DNA of 64,000 bases, from the NCBI RefSeq assembly GCF_000337215.1, contig NZ_AOHZ01000047.1, positions 62,001 to 126,000 of the forward strand, in the 5' to 3' direction. Numbering within the stretch: the stretch's first letter is position 1; each line of letters starts with the position of its first letter. Of this stretch, positions 34,721 to 43,671 are shown in pieces. Made by a program: the position numbers and the translations under genes. The notes beneath the pieces are model-generated. The model ran no database searches and had not been told where the DNA came from. It saw nothing but the letters and a program-made list of their open reading frames with translations. The stretch is from Natronolimnohabitans innermongolicus JCM 12255. Lineage in GTDB: Archaea > Halobacteriota > Halobacteria > Halobacteriales > Natrialbaceae.

Positions 34721-35689
34721 ATGAAGGGTGAACACGACTACAGAAACGCTGGTTTAGCATCGATTACGCCAAGGATCGATCGACGACGGCTGTTGCAGGT
34801 CCTCGGTGCAGGCGCAGCCGTGACGCTGGGAACGAACGCTGTCGCTGCCGGTCCGACACTGCAACAAGACGAGATTCCGCCGGATCAGTCCGGTGACGGA
34901 ATTCACCCCGTGTTCGGCTTCTCGGCGCTCGCGATGGACGTCGATCCACCGGTCGAGCCGGATCACGTCGTCGACGCGATGATTCAACCCCGCGAGGACC
35001 GCGAGATCCCGGAGTTCTTCTTCGAGCCGACGGGGCTGTACGTCGAGCCGGGCGACACCGTCCAGTTCAGACTCGTCACGCCGCACCACTCCGTGACAGC
35101 GTACCACCCCGCACAGGGACAGCTACCGCGAGTTCCGGACGACGTTCCGCCGTTTTCCTCGCCCGTGTTGCCGGTGAACGCCTACTGGCTCTACACGTTC
35201 GAGCAGCCGGGCGTGTACGACATGCACTGCGGTCCGCACGAGATCTTCGGCCACGTGATGCGGATCGTCGCGGGCGAGGCGACGGGTCCCGGTGCGGAAC
35301 CGGTTCCTGAGCCCGAAACCATGGCCGAACCGAACGGCGATGGCGGAGAGATGGCCGACGAAAACGGGCCTCGCCAACACGGCGACGGCCACGAGGACGG
35401 CCCGCACGATCACGAGGACGGCCCGCACGACCACGAGAACGGGCCTCACCAACACGGCGACGGCCACCACAACAACGGGAACGGGTCGAACGGGGACGGA
35501 GCAGAGCCAGACGAGGACGACGCGGGACCACCGGATGACGCCGAGGGGGAGGGCCCCGAACTCCGACCCCCGGTCGGCGCTGCGCTGACCGTCCTCGGCG
35601 ACTCGGCGCTCGAGCCCGAGCGAATTATCGAGGAGGAGACGGTCTCTTGGGAGGAGATCGACGACGCGAACAAGGAGCTCGTGCTCTGA
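34721..35689 (+). CDS. Tat-exported cupredoxin-like protein with His-rich tail
   Basis: 322-residue secreted protein. A Tat signal (DRRRLLQVLGAGAAV) at about 20-33 is followed by one cupredoxin domain (about 95-190) with THH/TAYH in the first ligand loop and YDMHCGPHEIFGHVM in the second. C170 and H173 match blue-copper ligands, but the usual methionine position holds H178, with M180 two residues later. Residues 220-275 are a metal-binding-like run of HGDGHEDGPHDH repeats, then an acidic region and a short C-terminal domain. Probably a cell-surface copper protein. Confidence 0.8.
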   Translation: MKGEHDYRNAGLASITPRIDRRRLLQVLGAGAAVTLGTNAVAAGPTLQQDEIPPDQSGDGIHPVFGFSALAMDVDPPVEPDHVVDAMIQPREDREIPEFFFEPTGLYVEPGDTVQFRLVTPHHSVTAYHPAQGQLPRVPDDVPPFSSPVLPVNAYWLYTFEQPGVYDMHCGPHEIFGHVMRIVAGEATGPGAEPVPEPETMAEPNGDGGEMADENGPRQHGDGHEDGPHDHEDGPHDHENGPHQHGDGHHNNGNGSNGDGAEPDEDDAGPPDDAEGEGPELRPPVGAALTVLGDSALEPERIIEEETVSWEEIDDANKELVL

Positions 35690-35896
35690 AACGCGCGTCC
35701 GAACCGTCGAAGCTCTCCGACGCGTTCACCAAGCGGACGAGGCTGTGCAATTTGCCGGCTCTCGGTCGGACAGTCGTACGCGAAACGCAACCCTATCGTA
35801 CGAGGGCGGTAGGGCTCTCCGGTTTGAGATCGTCGCAGGGAGTGAGAACTGAGCGAGCGGCGAAAGCGAGAAGCCAGCGCGAAAAATCGTCGGTCG

Positions 35897-36184
35897 TTAG
35901 AACGAAACGGCGTCGGGCGCGTACGGGCTACCGACCGGTGTCGGGTCGCGGTCGCTGTAGCCGACGCGGCCGACGGCCTTGTCGCTGACCGCACAGTAGA
36001 CGGAAGCGCGCGCCTCCTCCGGGGACTCGAAGGTTTCTGACTCGAGGCGGGCGAGTACATCGCCGACCGTCTCGGACCCGTTGGGTAGTTCGAGGGTCCG
36101 ATCGCCGTATTCGTCGATCAGTTCCTCGGTCGTGGCGGGATACTCGTGGTCGTCGATGACGTCGCCGGTGCCATTGAGCAGCAT
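35897..36184 (-). CDS. DUF5789 family protein (copy 1)
   Basis: 95-residue haloarchaeal protein from ATG 36184 (MLLNGTGDVIDDHEYPATTEELIDEYGD). The motif YPATTEELIDEYG...GSETVGDVL and the tail VGRVGYSDRDP...F match the second copy at 49904 (TTTEEVLAEFGD, VGRPRYADR). A minus-strand tttataat at 36209-36217 lies 29 nt before this ATG, which decides against the longer frame. Function unknown. Confidence 0.82.
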   Translation of the reverse strand: MLLNGTGDVIDDHEYPATTEELIDEYGDRTLELPNGSETVGDVLARLESETFESPEEARASVYCAVSDKAVGRVGYSDRDPTPVGSPYAPDAVSF

Positions 36185-36208
36185 TACACCTGAACTACTG
36201 TGAACGAT

Positions 36209-36217
36209 AATTATAAA
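36209..36217 (-). promoter_or_regulatory. TATA box of DUF5789 copy 1
   Basis: Minus-strand tttataatt centred 29 nt before the ATG at 36184. It decides the start codon and implies a leaderless mRNA. Confidence 0.6.
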
Positions 36218-36369
36218 CATTGTCCATATACGTTTCTTAGGCGCACTGTATACCTAATATTCTTTAATGAGGCTAGAGTGGAGTGAGGGGACGGGCAGCG
36301 TTCGGACGAATTCGACGGCGAGCCCCGTGAAGAAACGCCTTTGGGACCGCGCGCCGTCCGACCGGACAG

Positions 36370-37152
36370 ATGCCTTACGCCGACCTGCACGTCCACACGA
36401 CGCGCTCGGACGGGAGCCTCGAGTTCGAGGAAGTGCCGGACGCCGCCCGCGAGAACGACGTGGCCGTCGTCGCGATAACCGACCACGACCGGCTGCAGCC
36501 GATCGACGAGCCGATCGCAGAGCGCGACGGCGTGACGATCGTCAGCGGGATCGAACTGCGGGTCGAGACGCCCTACGGCGAGCGCGTCGACCTGCTGGGG
36601 TACGGCGTCGAGCCGACGGCGGAACTCGAGGGAATCGTCAAGCGCATCCAGCGCAATCGGATCGAGCGCGGTCAGGCGATCGTCGACTGCGTTGAGTCCC
36701 GACTCGGGATCGACCTCGGCGTCACCGTCGAGGACGGCTTCGGCCGCCCGCACGTCGCGCGGGCGATCGATGCCCACCCGGACACCGACTACGACTACGG
36801 GGACGCCTTCGCCGAACTCATCGGCAACGGCGAACCGTGTTTCGTCGCGCGGGACGTTCCCTCCTTCGAGCGAGGGCTGGCGGCGCTCTCGAGTGCGAGC
36901 CACCTCGTCTCGCTGGCGCATCCGCTTCGGTACGCCGATCCGGAGGCGGCGCTCGGGCTGACCGCCGAGCCCGCCCTCGAGGCCGTCGAACTGCACTACC
37001 CCTACGATCGGGACGACGTCGACCCCGATATCGTCGAGGACGCGATCGAGCGCAACGACCTGTTGACGACCGGCGGAACCGACGCCCACGAGTACGAACT
37101 GGGCGTCGCCGGACTCTCTCGGGCCGCCTACGATCGTATAGAGCTATCATAA
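36370..37152 (+). CDS. PHP domain phosphoesterase
   Basis: 260-residue metal-dependent phosphoesterase of the PHP family. Ligand motifs ADLHVHTTRSDGS (N-terminus), ITDHD, GIELR, HPLRYAD and GGTDAHE are all in place. Members include histidinol phosphatase-like and nano-RNase/5'-3' exonuclease-like enzymes; the size and motifs suit a nucleic-acid or nucleotide 3',5'-phosphatase. Substrate is not assignable. The DUF6757 gene follows after 61 bp on the same strand. Confidence 0.88.
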   Translation: MPYADLHVHTTRSDGSLEFEEVPDAARENDVAVVAITDHDRLQPIDEPIAERDGVTIVSGIELRVETPYGERVDLLGYGVEPTAELEGIVKRIQRNRIERGQAIVDCVESRLGIDLGVTVEDGFGRPHVARAIDAHPDTDYDYGDAFAELIGNGEPCFVARDVPSFERGLAALSSASHLVSLAHPLRYADPEAALGLTAEPALEAVELHYPYDRDDVDPDIVEDAIERNDLLTTGGTDAHEYELGVAGLSRAAYDRIELS

Positions 37153-37213
37153 TCGCGTTACAATCCTGGCCGATAGCGGAGGGTTCAATGCAACGTGGTT
37201 CCAACCCGTGGGT

Positions 37214-37378
37214 ATGCACTGTCACTACTGTGACCGCGAGGCCGCATTCGCCGCCGAGTCGGACGGGCTCAAGGTCGGTCTCTGTGAAGAACACTTCCGC
37301 GAGCGGTTACAGGAACTCGCCGAAGCTGACGGACTCGAGACCCTGAAAGAGAAGGTCGACGTCGACCGCGCGGAGTAG
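37214..37378 (+). CDS. DUF6757 family small zinc-finger-like protein
   Basis: 54-residue protein MHCHYCDREAAFAAESDGLKVGLCEEHF..., with CHYC and CEEH forming a probable zinc site, then a charged helix ending KEKVDVDRAE. Recognised by its N-terminal pattern, common to haloarchaea. It may be cotranscribed with the PHP gene. Role unknown. Confidence 0.8.
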   Translation: MHCHYCDREAAFAAESDGLKVGLCEEHFRERLQELAEADGLETLKEKVDVDRAE

Positions 37379-37416
37379 GGTCGCGACGAAGAGACGGTCG
37401 TGCTACCGATACTCGC

Positions 37417-37770
<354 letters not shown>

Positions 37771-37819
37771 TTAAAAGTATATACTCGTTGATGTTCGAAC
37801 GACGCCGGAACGCGGTCGG

Positions 37820-38674
37820 TCACGGCTCGGGCGTGTCGCTGGTGGCTGCCGTGTCGCCGGTGGCCGCCGCGTCGCCGACGCCGCGACGCTCGAGGCGATC
37901 GTCGAGCAGTTCGCGCACCCAGACGGCGAAGCCGTGGTCGCGGCCGTGGGTCCAGATGGCTTTCTGCTGGAGGACGTCGGGGAGGTCGCTCTCCTCGACG
38001 CTGCCGGCCACGACGGCCTCGCGGTCGGTCATCAGCAACTGTCCCGGCCACTCGGAGTAGACCGCGTTGGTCGTCCGGAGGTCGGGCGAGACGACGACGT
38101 CGGCGTCCGGCGCGATTTCGAGGAACTCGTCTCTGTACTCGTCGGCCGGGACTTCGATGTACACCTCGACATCGCGGTCGGCGGCCGACGCGAGCGCCTC
38201 GCCGACCCGATCGTCGACGACCGCCGGTTCGGGAACGAGATAGTGGATCGATTCGGTGGCCTCCTCGAGGAAGACGACGACGCGGTCGGTCACGTGTTCG
38301 TTCTGGTTGATCGACCACATCCCCTCGTCGTCCCTCGACTCCGGTTTCTCGACCTGTTTGAGCGCGTTTTCGGCGGCGTCGATCCGCGAATCGTAGTCCT
38401 CGCGGAGCCGTCGGCAGGCCATCTGGACCGGAACGGCCGCGTACTCGCGCGGTTCGGATTGCTGGACGTTGACCAGCCCCTTGCGCTCGAGTCGTTCGAT
38501 GGTGTCGTACACCCGGGATCGCGGCACGTCCGCGACCTGGCTGACCTCCTTTGCGGTTCCCGTGGAAATCCGCGTCAGCGCGACGAAACACCGGGCCTCG
38601 TACTCCGTTAGTCCCAGAGATTCGAGACTTGTCACTGCTTCTTCGGCTGTTGACACAGCAGAATATCCGTTCAT
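37820..38674 (-). CDS. TrmB family transcriptional regulator
   Basis: 284-residue regulator. The N-terminal winged helix (about 18-85) reads LGLTEYEARCFVALTRISTGTAKEVSQVADVPRSRVYDTIERLERKGL in outline, followed by a phospholipase-D-like effector/dimer domain and a variable alanine-rich tail. TrmB proteins typically control sugar or central carbon genes. A minus-strand TATA-like cttttag at 38681-38687 is only about 10 nt from the ATG, so the GTG at 38656 (STAEEAVTSLESLGL) may be the true start. Confidence 0.85.
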   Translation of the reverse strand: MNGYSAVSTAEEAVTSLESLGLTEYEARCFVALTRISTGTAKEVSQVADVPRSRVYDTIERLERKGLVNVQQSEPREYAAVPVQMACRRLREDYDSRIDAAENALKQVEKPESRDDEGMWSINQNEHVTDRVVVFLEEATESIHYLVPEPAVVDDRVGEALASAADRDVEVYIEVPADEYRDEFLEIAPDADVVVSPDLRTTNAVYSEWPGQLLMTDREAVVAGSVEESDLPDVLQQKAIWTHGRDHGFAVWVRELLDDRLERRGVGDAAATGDTAATSDTPEP

Positions 38675-38679
38675 AGCGG

Positions 38680-38892
38680 CTAAAAGTCACGGCTTTCGAC
38701 AGCCACGTCGGGCCCGTCCGACGTATTCGACCCGAGCGACGATCGGAGAGGACGAAACGAGGTACTGCCACACGGACAGCCGTTGACGCTGCCGATCGGA
38801 TGGATCTCGCCCTCGCTCGAGAGCCAGACCGCGAGGACCCGCCCGCACTCCGTACAGCTCGCGGCACCCCGTGAACGCGTCTGTGTACTCAT
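38680..38892 (-). CDS. Small zinc-ribbon protein
   Basis: 70-residue protein starting MSTQTRSRGAASCTECGRVLAVW, with CTEC and CPCGST pairs forming a probable zinc ribbon and a serine-rich tail. It is immediately upstream of the TrmB gene (5-bp gap, same strand). It is likely a haloarchaeal zinc-ribbon protein of unknown function. Confidence 0.65.
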   Translation of the reverse strand: MSTQTRSRGAASCTECGRVLAVWLSSEGEIHPIGSVNGCPCGSTSFRPLRSSLGSNTSDGPDVAVESRDF

Positions 38893-39387
38893 ACAACTGG
38901 TTCCACTGACGGAACGGATAAGTCGACCGTGAGTTGGGGGAGAACACGAGCGCCGGTACTCCGATCGAAACACCGGACCCTCCTTCGGCCGAGTCGGCTC
39001 TGCCGTTTCGGTTTCCCCGGACGTGAGGCTGGTCGAGAATGTCGTCGACAGCTCGGAACCAGCCCGGCGGCAGCCAGCACGCTCGTTGACTCCCGACAGG
39101 AGAACGTCGATTCGGAGTACTTTGGTTCGGAGGTGGCTATCGACGATCCTGTCGTTTTCACGCCGCCGATCACAAACACCTTCGTAGAGACCCCACACGG
39201 TGCAGTCGACTCGTCGAATCCAGGAGGGTCAAGGACGGCTTCGACGACATCACGTTCTCGCGACGCGAACGCTACTCGTCAACGTCGGTCCACACGCCCG
39301 AGGCCGCCGATTTCGTCACTGCCGAGAGCCGGGCGTTCTCACCGCGATGCGAACCCGTATAGATGCTCGCGAATACACCTATCCCAG
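38893..39387. other. Intergenic region before the aldehyde dehydrogenase
   Basis: About 495 bp. Open frames cross it, but none has the acidic composition or motif content of the genuine genes. One frame ending at 39363 (DGFDDITFSRRERYSS...) looks slightly protein-like and could be a gene remnant. No repeat or RNA seen. Confidence 0.4.
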
Positions 39388-41001
39388 ATGACAATCGAAA
39401 CAGGATCGGAACCGACGGCGGATCCGCTCCCGGCGACGTCGCTGTCCCGCGACCGACTCGCGGCGCTGTCGGCGCGGATCGACGCCGAGACCGACGCGGC
39501 GATCGCCGTTCGAGCGCCGGCGACCGACGTCGAGATCGGCGCCGTGCCGGACTGCGACGAGCGAGACGTCGAACGAGCCGTCGACGAGGCCCGCAGGGCA
39601 CAGGAGAAGTGGGACGAAACGCCGATCGACGAGCGCGTCGCGATCGTCGAGCGGTTCGGCGACCTCGTCCTCGAGCACCGCGAGCGACTGCTCGACTGCC
39701 TCCAACTCGAGACCGGAAAGTCGCGCCAGAACGCCGTCGAGGAGGTCCTCGACGTTCCGTTGACCTGCTCGTACTACGCTGCGATGGGGGCCGACGCGAT
39801 CGCCGAGCAGCGCCGACGCGGCGCGGTTCCGCCGGCGACGACCGCCCGCGTGACGACCGAACCGGTCGGCGTCGTCGGCGCGATCTCGCCGTGGAACTAC
39901 CCGTTGACGCTCGCGATGACCGACGCGATCCCGGCGCTCGTCGCCGGCAACGCCGTCGTCCTCAAGCCCGACGAGAAGACGCCGTTTACCGCCCTCGTGC
40001 TCGCGGATCTGCTCGAGCGGGCGGGACTGCCCGACGGCGTCTTCCGGATCGTCACCGGTCGCGGGGCGAGCGTCGGGCCGGCGCTGATCGACCGCGTCGA
40101 CTACGTCACGTTCACCGGCAGCACCGCGACGGGGCGGACGGTCGCCGAGCGGGCCGGCCGCAACCTGATCGGCTGCTCGCTCGAACTCGGCGGGAAGAAC
40201 CCCTTGCTCGTGCTCGACGACGCCGACGTCGAGACGGCCGCCCGCGGCGCGGTCCAGGCCTGTTTCACCAACGCCGGCCAGCTCTGTCTCGCCGCCGAGC
40301 GCCTCTACGTCGACGAGTCGGTGTTCGACGCGTTCCTCGACGCGTTCGTCGGCGAGACGCGCCGCCTCACGATCGGCACCGGCTTCGACTACGCGGACGA
40401 CGTCGGCTCGCTGATCGACGGCGACCAGCTCGAGCGCGTCGAGTCCCACGTCGAGGGGGCCCTCGAGGCCGGCGCCTCGGTCCTCACCGGCGGTCGTCGC
40501 CGTCCCGACGTCGGCCCCTTCTGTTACGAGCCGACGATTCTGACCGACGTCGACCCCGAGGCGGCGGTCGCAAACGAGGAGACGTTCGGCCCCGTCGTCT
40601 CTGTCGAGTCGGTCCCCGACGCCGAGACCGCGGTCGAACGAGCGAACGACTCCGACTACGGGCTGACCGCGAGCGTCTGGACGGGCGACCGCGAGCGCGG
40701 TGTCGAGGTCGCCCGCGAGATCGACTGCGGCACCGTCTGCGTCAACGACGCCTACGTCTCCGGCTGGGCGGCCGTCGACGCGCCGATGGGCGGGTTCGAC
40801 GACTCCGGGCTCGGCCGCCGCCACGGCCGCGAGGGGATCGAACGCTACCTCGAGTCCCGGACGATCGCCGCCTCGCGGATCGGTCCCCTCGACGCGCCGC
40901 CGGGCGTGCCGGCGTCGTGGTACGCCCGCGGAATGGTCGCGCTGACGCGACTCCAGCGCCGACTGTCGTCGCTGCCGCGACCCGGGAGGTGGGGCCGATG
41001 A
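39388..41001 (+). CDS. NAD(P)-dependent aldehyde dehydrogenase
   Basis: 537-residue ALDH superfamily enzyme oxidising an aldehyde to the acid. General base E266 in LELGGKNP, nucleophile C300 in GQLCLAAE, cofactor region FTGSTATGR, and ISPWNYPL are all conserved; it resembles succinate-semialdehyde dehydrogenases. The C-terminus carries an extra basic/hydrophobic tail (WYARGMVALTRLQRRL...). ATG at 39388; its stop overlaps the start of the acyl-reductase-like gene by four bases, so both probably act on the same substrate. Confidence 0.92.
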   Translation: MTIETGSEPTADPLPATSLSRDRLAALSARIDAETDAAIAVRAPATDVEIGAVPDCDERDVERAVDEARRAQEKWDETPIDERVAIVERFGDLVLEHRERLLDCLQLETGKSRQNAVEEVLDVPLTCSYYAAMGADAIAEQRRRGAVPPATTARVTTEPVGVVGAISPWNYPLTLAMTDAIPALVAGNAVVLKPDEKTPFTALVLADLLERAGLPDGVFRIVTGRGASVGPALIDRVDYVTFTGSTATGRTVAERAGRNLIGCSLELGGKNPLLVLDDADVETAARGAVQACFTNAGQLCLAAERLYVDESVFDAFLDAFVGETRRLTIGTGFDYADDVGSLIDGDQLERVESHVEGALEAGASVLTGGRRRPDVGPFCYEPTILTDVDPEAAVANEETFGPVVSVESVPDAETAVERANDSDYGLTASVWTGDRERGVEVAREIDCGTVCVNDAYVSGWAAVDAPMGGFDDSGLGRRHGREGIERYLESRTIAASRIGPLDAPPGVPASWYARGMVALTRLQRRLSSLPRPGRWGR

Positions 41002-42080
41002 GCGCCGCGCCCGCGGTCTTGCTCACCGGCTTTCCCGGCTTCCTCGGCTCGGCGCTGGTCGAGCGGCTGCTCGAGCGCGGCGACGGCCCGATCGCCTGCC
41101 TCGTCCAGCCGCGGTATCGGGATCACGCCGAGCGGCGGGCGGCCGACCTCGCCGGGGCGGACGGCGAGTCGATTCGGCTCTACGAGGGCGACATCACCGA
41201 GCCGAACCTCGGGCTCGACGACGCCGACCTCGAGGGGCTCGCGTCGGTCGCCGAACTGTACCACCTCGCGGCGGTCTACGACCTCGCGGTCGAGTCCGAC
41301 CTCGCGGAGGCGGTGAACGTCCGCGGGACTGAACACGTCCTCGACGTCGCCGAGGCCCTCGAGGTCGACCGGTTTCAGTACGTCAGCACCTGTTACGTCA
41401 GCGGCCGGTACGACGGGGTCTTCACCGAGGACCACCTCCGGGAGGGCCAGTCGTTCAACAACCACTACGAGCGCACGAAGTACGAGGCCGAGGTCGCCGT
41501 CCAAGCGCGGATGGCCGAGGGGCTTCCCGCGACGATCTATCGGCCGGCGATCGTCGTCGGGGACAGCGAGACCGGCGAGACCGGAAAGTACGACGGGCCC
41601 TACTACCTGATCAGGCTGCTCCTCTCCCAGCCGTCGTGGTGTTCGATCACGACGCGTTTTCCCGGTTCGCCCGGCGCCGAACTCAACGTCGTGCCGCGGG
41701 ACTTCGTCGTCGACGCGATCACGCATCTGAGCGGCCGCGACGACGCCGTCGGCGAGGTCTACCAACTCTGCGATCCCGCCCCGCTTTCGGTGCCGGAGTT
41801 CGTCGACGCGGTCGCCGACGCGATCGGACACCGCGTCGTCTCCGTCCCGGCCTCGAAACGGCTCTCGAAGGGGCTACTCGAGGCCGCCGCGGATCGAGGC
41901 CTGCCCGCCGAACCCGCGACGCTCGACTACCTCGACCACCCGACGCGGTACGCCTGTCCGAACGCGAGGCGAGCGCTCGCGGGGACGGGGATCGAGTGCC
42001 CGCCCGTGGCGTCCTACGTCGCCGACCTCGTCGCGTTCCTCCGGGAGAACCCCGACGTCGGCGACGAGGCGATGGTCTAG
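40998..42080 (+). CDS. Extended SDR / acyl-reductase-like (NAD_binding_4) protein
   Basis: 360-residue extended short-chain dehydrogenase. Nucleotide motif TGFPGFLGS at residues 10-18, catalytic YERTK (YxxxK), and YHLAAVYDL resemble the male-sterility/fatty-acyl-CoA reductase and polyketide-terminal-reductase group. It may reduce an activated acid or modify an isoprenoid/lipid. It starts inside the stop of the aldehyde dehydrogenase gene (ATGA), which argues for a linked aldehyde metabolism. Confidence 0.82.
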   Translation: MSAAPAVLLTGFPGFLGSALVERLLERGDGPIACLVQPRYRDHAERRAADLAGADGESIRLYEGDITEPNLGLDDADLEGLASVAELYHLAAVYDLAVESDLAEAVNVRGTEHVLDVAEALEVDRFQYVSTCYVSGRYDGVFTEDHLREGQSFNNHYERTKYEAEVAVQARMAEGLPATIYRPAIVVGDSETGETGKYDGPYYLIRLLLSQPSWCSITTRFPGSPGAELNVVPRDFVVDAITHLSGRDDAVGEVYQLCDPAPLSVPEFVDAVADAIGHRVVSVPASKRLSKGLLEAAADRGLPAEPATLDYLDHPTRYACPNARRALAGTGIECPPVASYVADLVAFLRENPDVGDEAMV

Positions 42081-42165
42081 CTCGGTCGACCTGCGTGCGT
42101 CGGTTCGCCAAAGCGCAGGCCGCGTCGAGCGCATCGCTTTTGCAGCCACCGTCGAATGAACGCGT

Positions 42166-43179
42166 ATGGACCTCACTCACCGTCCCCGCCGACTCCGCCA
42201 GGACCGCGTCCGGGGCCTCGTCAGCGAGACGAGCCTCGAGCCGACGGATCTCATCGCGCCGATCTTCGTCGACGCGACGACGGACGAGCGCGTCCCGATC
42301 GAGTCGATGCCCGGCCACGAACGCGTCCCGATCGACGAGGCCGTCGCCCGCGTCGAGGAGGTCCGCGAGACCGGCGTCGAAGCCGTGATGGTGTTCGGCA
42401 TCCCGGCGTCGAAAGATCCCGAGGGGAGCCGCGCCTGGGCCGAAGACGGCGTCGTCCAGGAGGCGACCCGACGGATCAGCGCGGAGACGGACGCCTACGT
42501 CATCACCGACGTCTGTCTCTGTGAGTACACCGACCACGGCCACTGCGGCCCGCTCGAGGCGGAACTCCGCGGGGATACCGACGTCGGCGAGGGCGGCCCC
42601 GCCTGCGATCCGACGCTGACCGTCGACAACGACGCGACTCTCGGGGCGCTCGATCGGATCGCCGTCTCCCACGCGGAGGCGGGCGCGGACATGATCGCGC
42701 CGAGTGGCATGATGGACGGCATGGTCGCCGCGATCCGCGAGGGGCTGGATCGCGACGGCTTCGAACACGTGCCGATCATGAGCTACGCCGCGAAGTACGA
42801 GAGCGCCTTCTACGGCCCGTTTCGAGACGCTGCCGATGGCGCTCCCTCCTTCGGCAACCGCCGGCACTACCAGATGGACCCCGCGAACGCCCGGGAAGCG
42901 CTGCGCGAGGTCCGCCTCGACGTCGAGCAGGGCGCCGACGTGCTGATGGTCAAACCCGCCCTGCCGTACCTGGATATCGTCGGGTCCCTCCGCCGCGAGT
43001 TCGATCATCCCGTCGCCGCCTACAACGTCTCCGGCGAGTACGCCATGCTCCACGCCGCCGCCGAGAAGGGGTGGCTCGAACTCGAGGCGGTCGCCCTCGA
43101 GTCGCTGCTGTCGATCAAGCGGGCGGGTGCGGACCTGATCTTGACGTACTTCGCGGAGGACGTCGCGGCGGAACTGTGA
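42166..43179 (+). CDS. hemB: Delta-aminolevulinic acid dehydratase (porphobilinogen synthase)
   Basis: 337-residue enzyme joining two 5-aminolevulinate molecules into porphobilinogen for heme, siroheme and cobalamin. The two Schiff-base lysines are K210 (SYAAKYES) and K263 (MVKPALPY). The zinc site is C117, C119, C127 in [11 protein letters not shown], so this is a zinc-type enzyme. hemL lies 3.2 kb downstream in the same direction, with the ammonium transporter between. Confidence 0.96.
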   Translation: MDLTHRPRRLRQDRVRGLVSETSLEPTDLIAPIFVDATTDERVPIESMPGHERVPIDEAVARVEEVRETGVEAVMVFGIPASKDPEGSRAWAEDGVVQEATRRISAETDAYVITDVCLCEYTDHGHCGPLEAELRGDTDVGEGGPACDPTLTVDNDATLGALDRIAVSHAEAGADMIAPSGMMDGMVAAIREGLDRDGFEHVPIMSYAAKYESAFYGPFRDAADGAPSFGNRRHYQMDPANAREALREVRLDVEQGADVLMVKPALPYLDIVGSLRREFDHPVAAYNVSGEYAMLHAAAEKGWLELEAVALESLLSIKRAGADLILTYFAEDVAAEL

Positions 43180-43572
43180 ACGCAGTACCGTTCGGTTCGA
43201 CCCAGCCACCGTAGTGGATAGCGAGTTCGACGATGACGAGCGTCTCGAGTCGACGACGGAGACCCACATTCTGACGAACGTCCAGCCGCCTCCTTCGGCG
43301 GGTGTCACAGTGGCAACATCTGCCGCGCGCACGGTTGCTCGCTCGGCTACCGAGGAATATCGTTCTCTATCGACGTACTGTCCGCTGACGGCGAGTTTTT
43401 CGCAGTGGACAAAGAGAGAATATATAACCACGTCTCGAAAAATCCTCGAGATCGAACGGCCTTATATACATTAAACCACCTCTAGATTTCTCCGAACGTC
43501 CCTATTACCCCAGACTATCTGGACGTACATCAACGCTAATCCTTATATGAAGATGGTCCATGAGCATCAGAC
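43180..43572. other. Intergenic region with several AT-rich promoter-like boxes
   Basis: 393 bp upstream of the amt operon. AT-rich blocks gaatatataacc (about 43417-43430), ccttatatacatt (about 43460) and ccttatatga (43541-43550) suggest multiple or regulated promoters. The last is spaced 27 nt from the leader ORF start. No gene is supported here. Confidence 0.5.
43542..43549 (+). promoter_or_regulatory. TATA box of the amt-glnK transcript
   Basis: cttatatg, centred 27 nt before GTG 43573, the spacing of a leaderless haloarchaeal promoter. It implies that the mRNA begins at the leader ORF and not at amt itself. Confidence 0.55.
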
Positions 43573-43671
43573 GTGACTCAGAAGACAACCAACGTCGAAG
43601 TTGGATCGTTCGTGGACAAGCGTCCACCAATAGTCGATAGTGGAACGGAATTCGTCGGGGTGATCGCGTGA
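43573..43671 (+). CDS. Possible 32-residue leader ORF before amt-glnK
   Basis: GTG at 43573 opens [18 protein letters not shown]..., 32 residues ending in GVIA. Its TGA overlaps the GTG start of amt as GTGA, so translation would be coupled. The TATA box 27 nt upstream makes it the first codon of the mRNA. The arrangement is the same as before the siroheme reductase at the left end. It could instead be untranslated leader. Confidence 0.35.
   Translation: MTQKTTNVEVGSFVDKRPPIVDSGTEFVGVIA

Noticed and set aside
39204-39363. Short protein-like frame DGFDDITFSRRERYSS...EPV
   Set aside because: No start codon with a promoter, no motif recognised, and Arg-rich upstream. Kept only as a possible remnant.
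39363-42080. 905-codon frame covering aldehyde dehydrogenase and reductase
   Set aside because: Out-of-frame, arginine-rich reading through the dehydrogenase that then enters the true reductase frame. The reductase starts at 40998.
43214-43474. 86-codon frame before the amt operon
   Set aside because: Crosses several AT-rich promoter-like boxes and lacks the composition of true genes.
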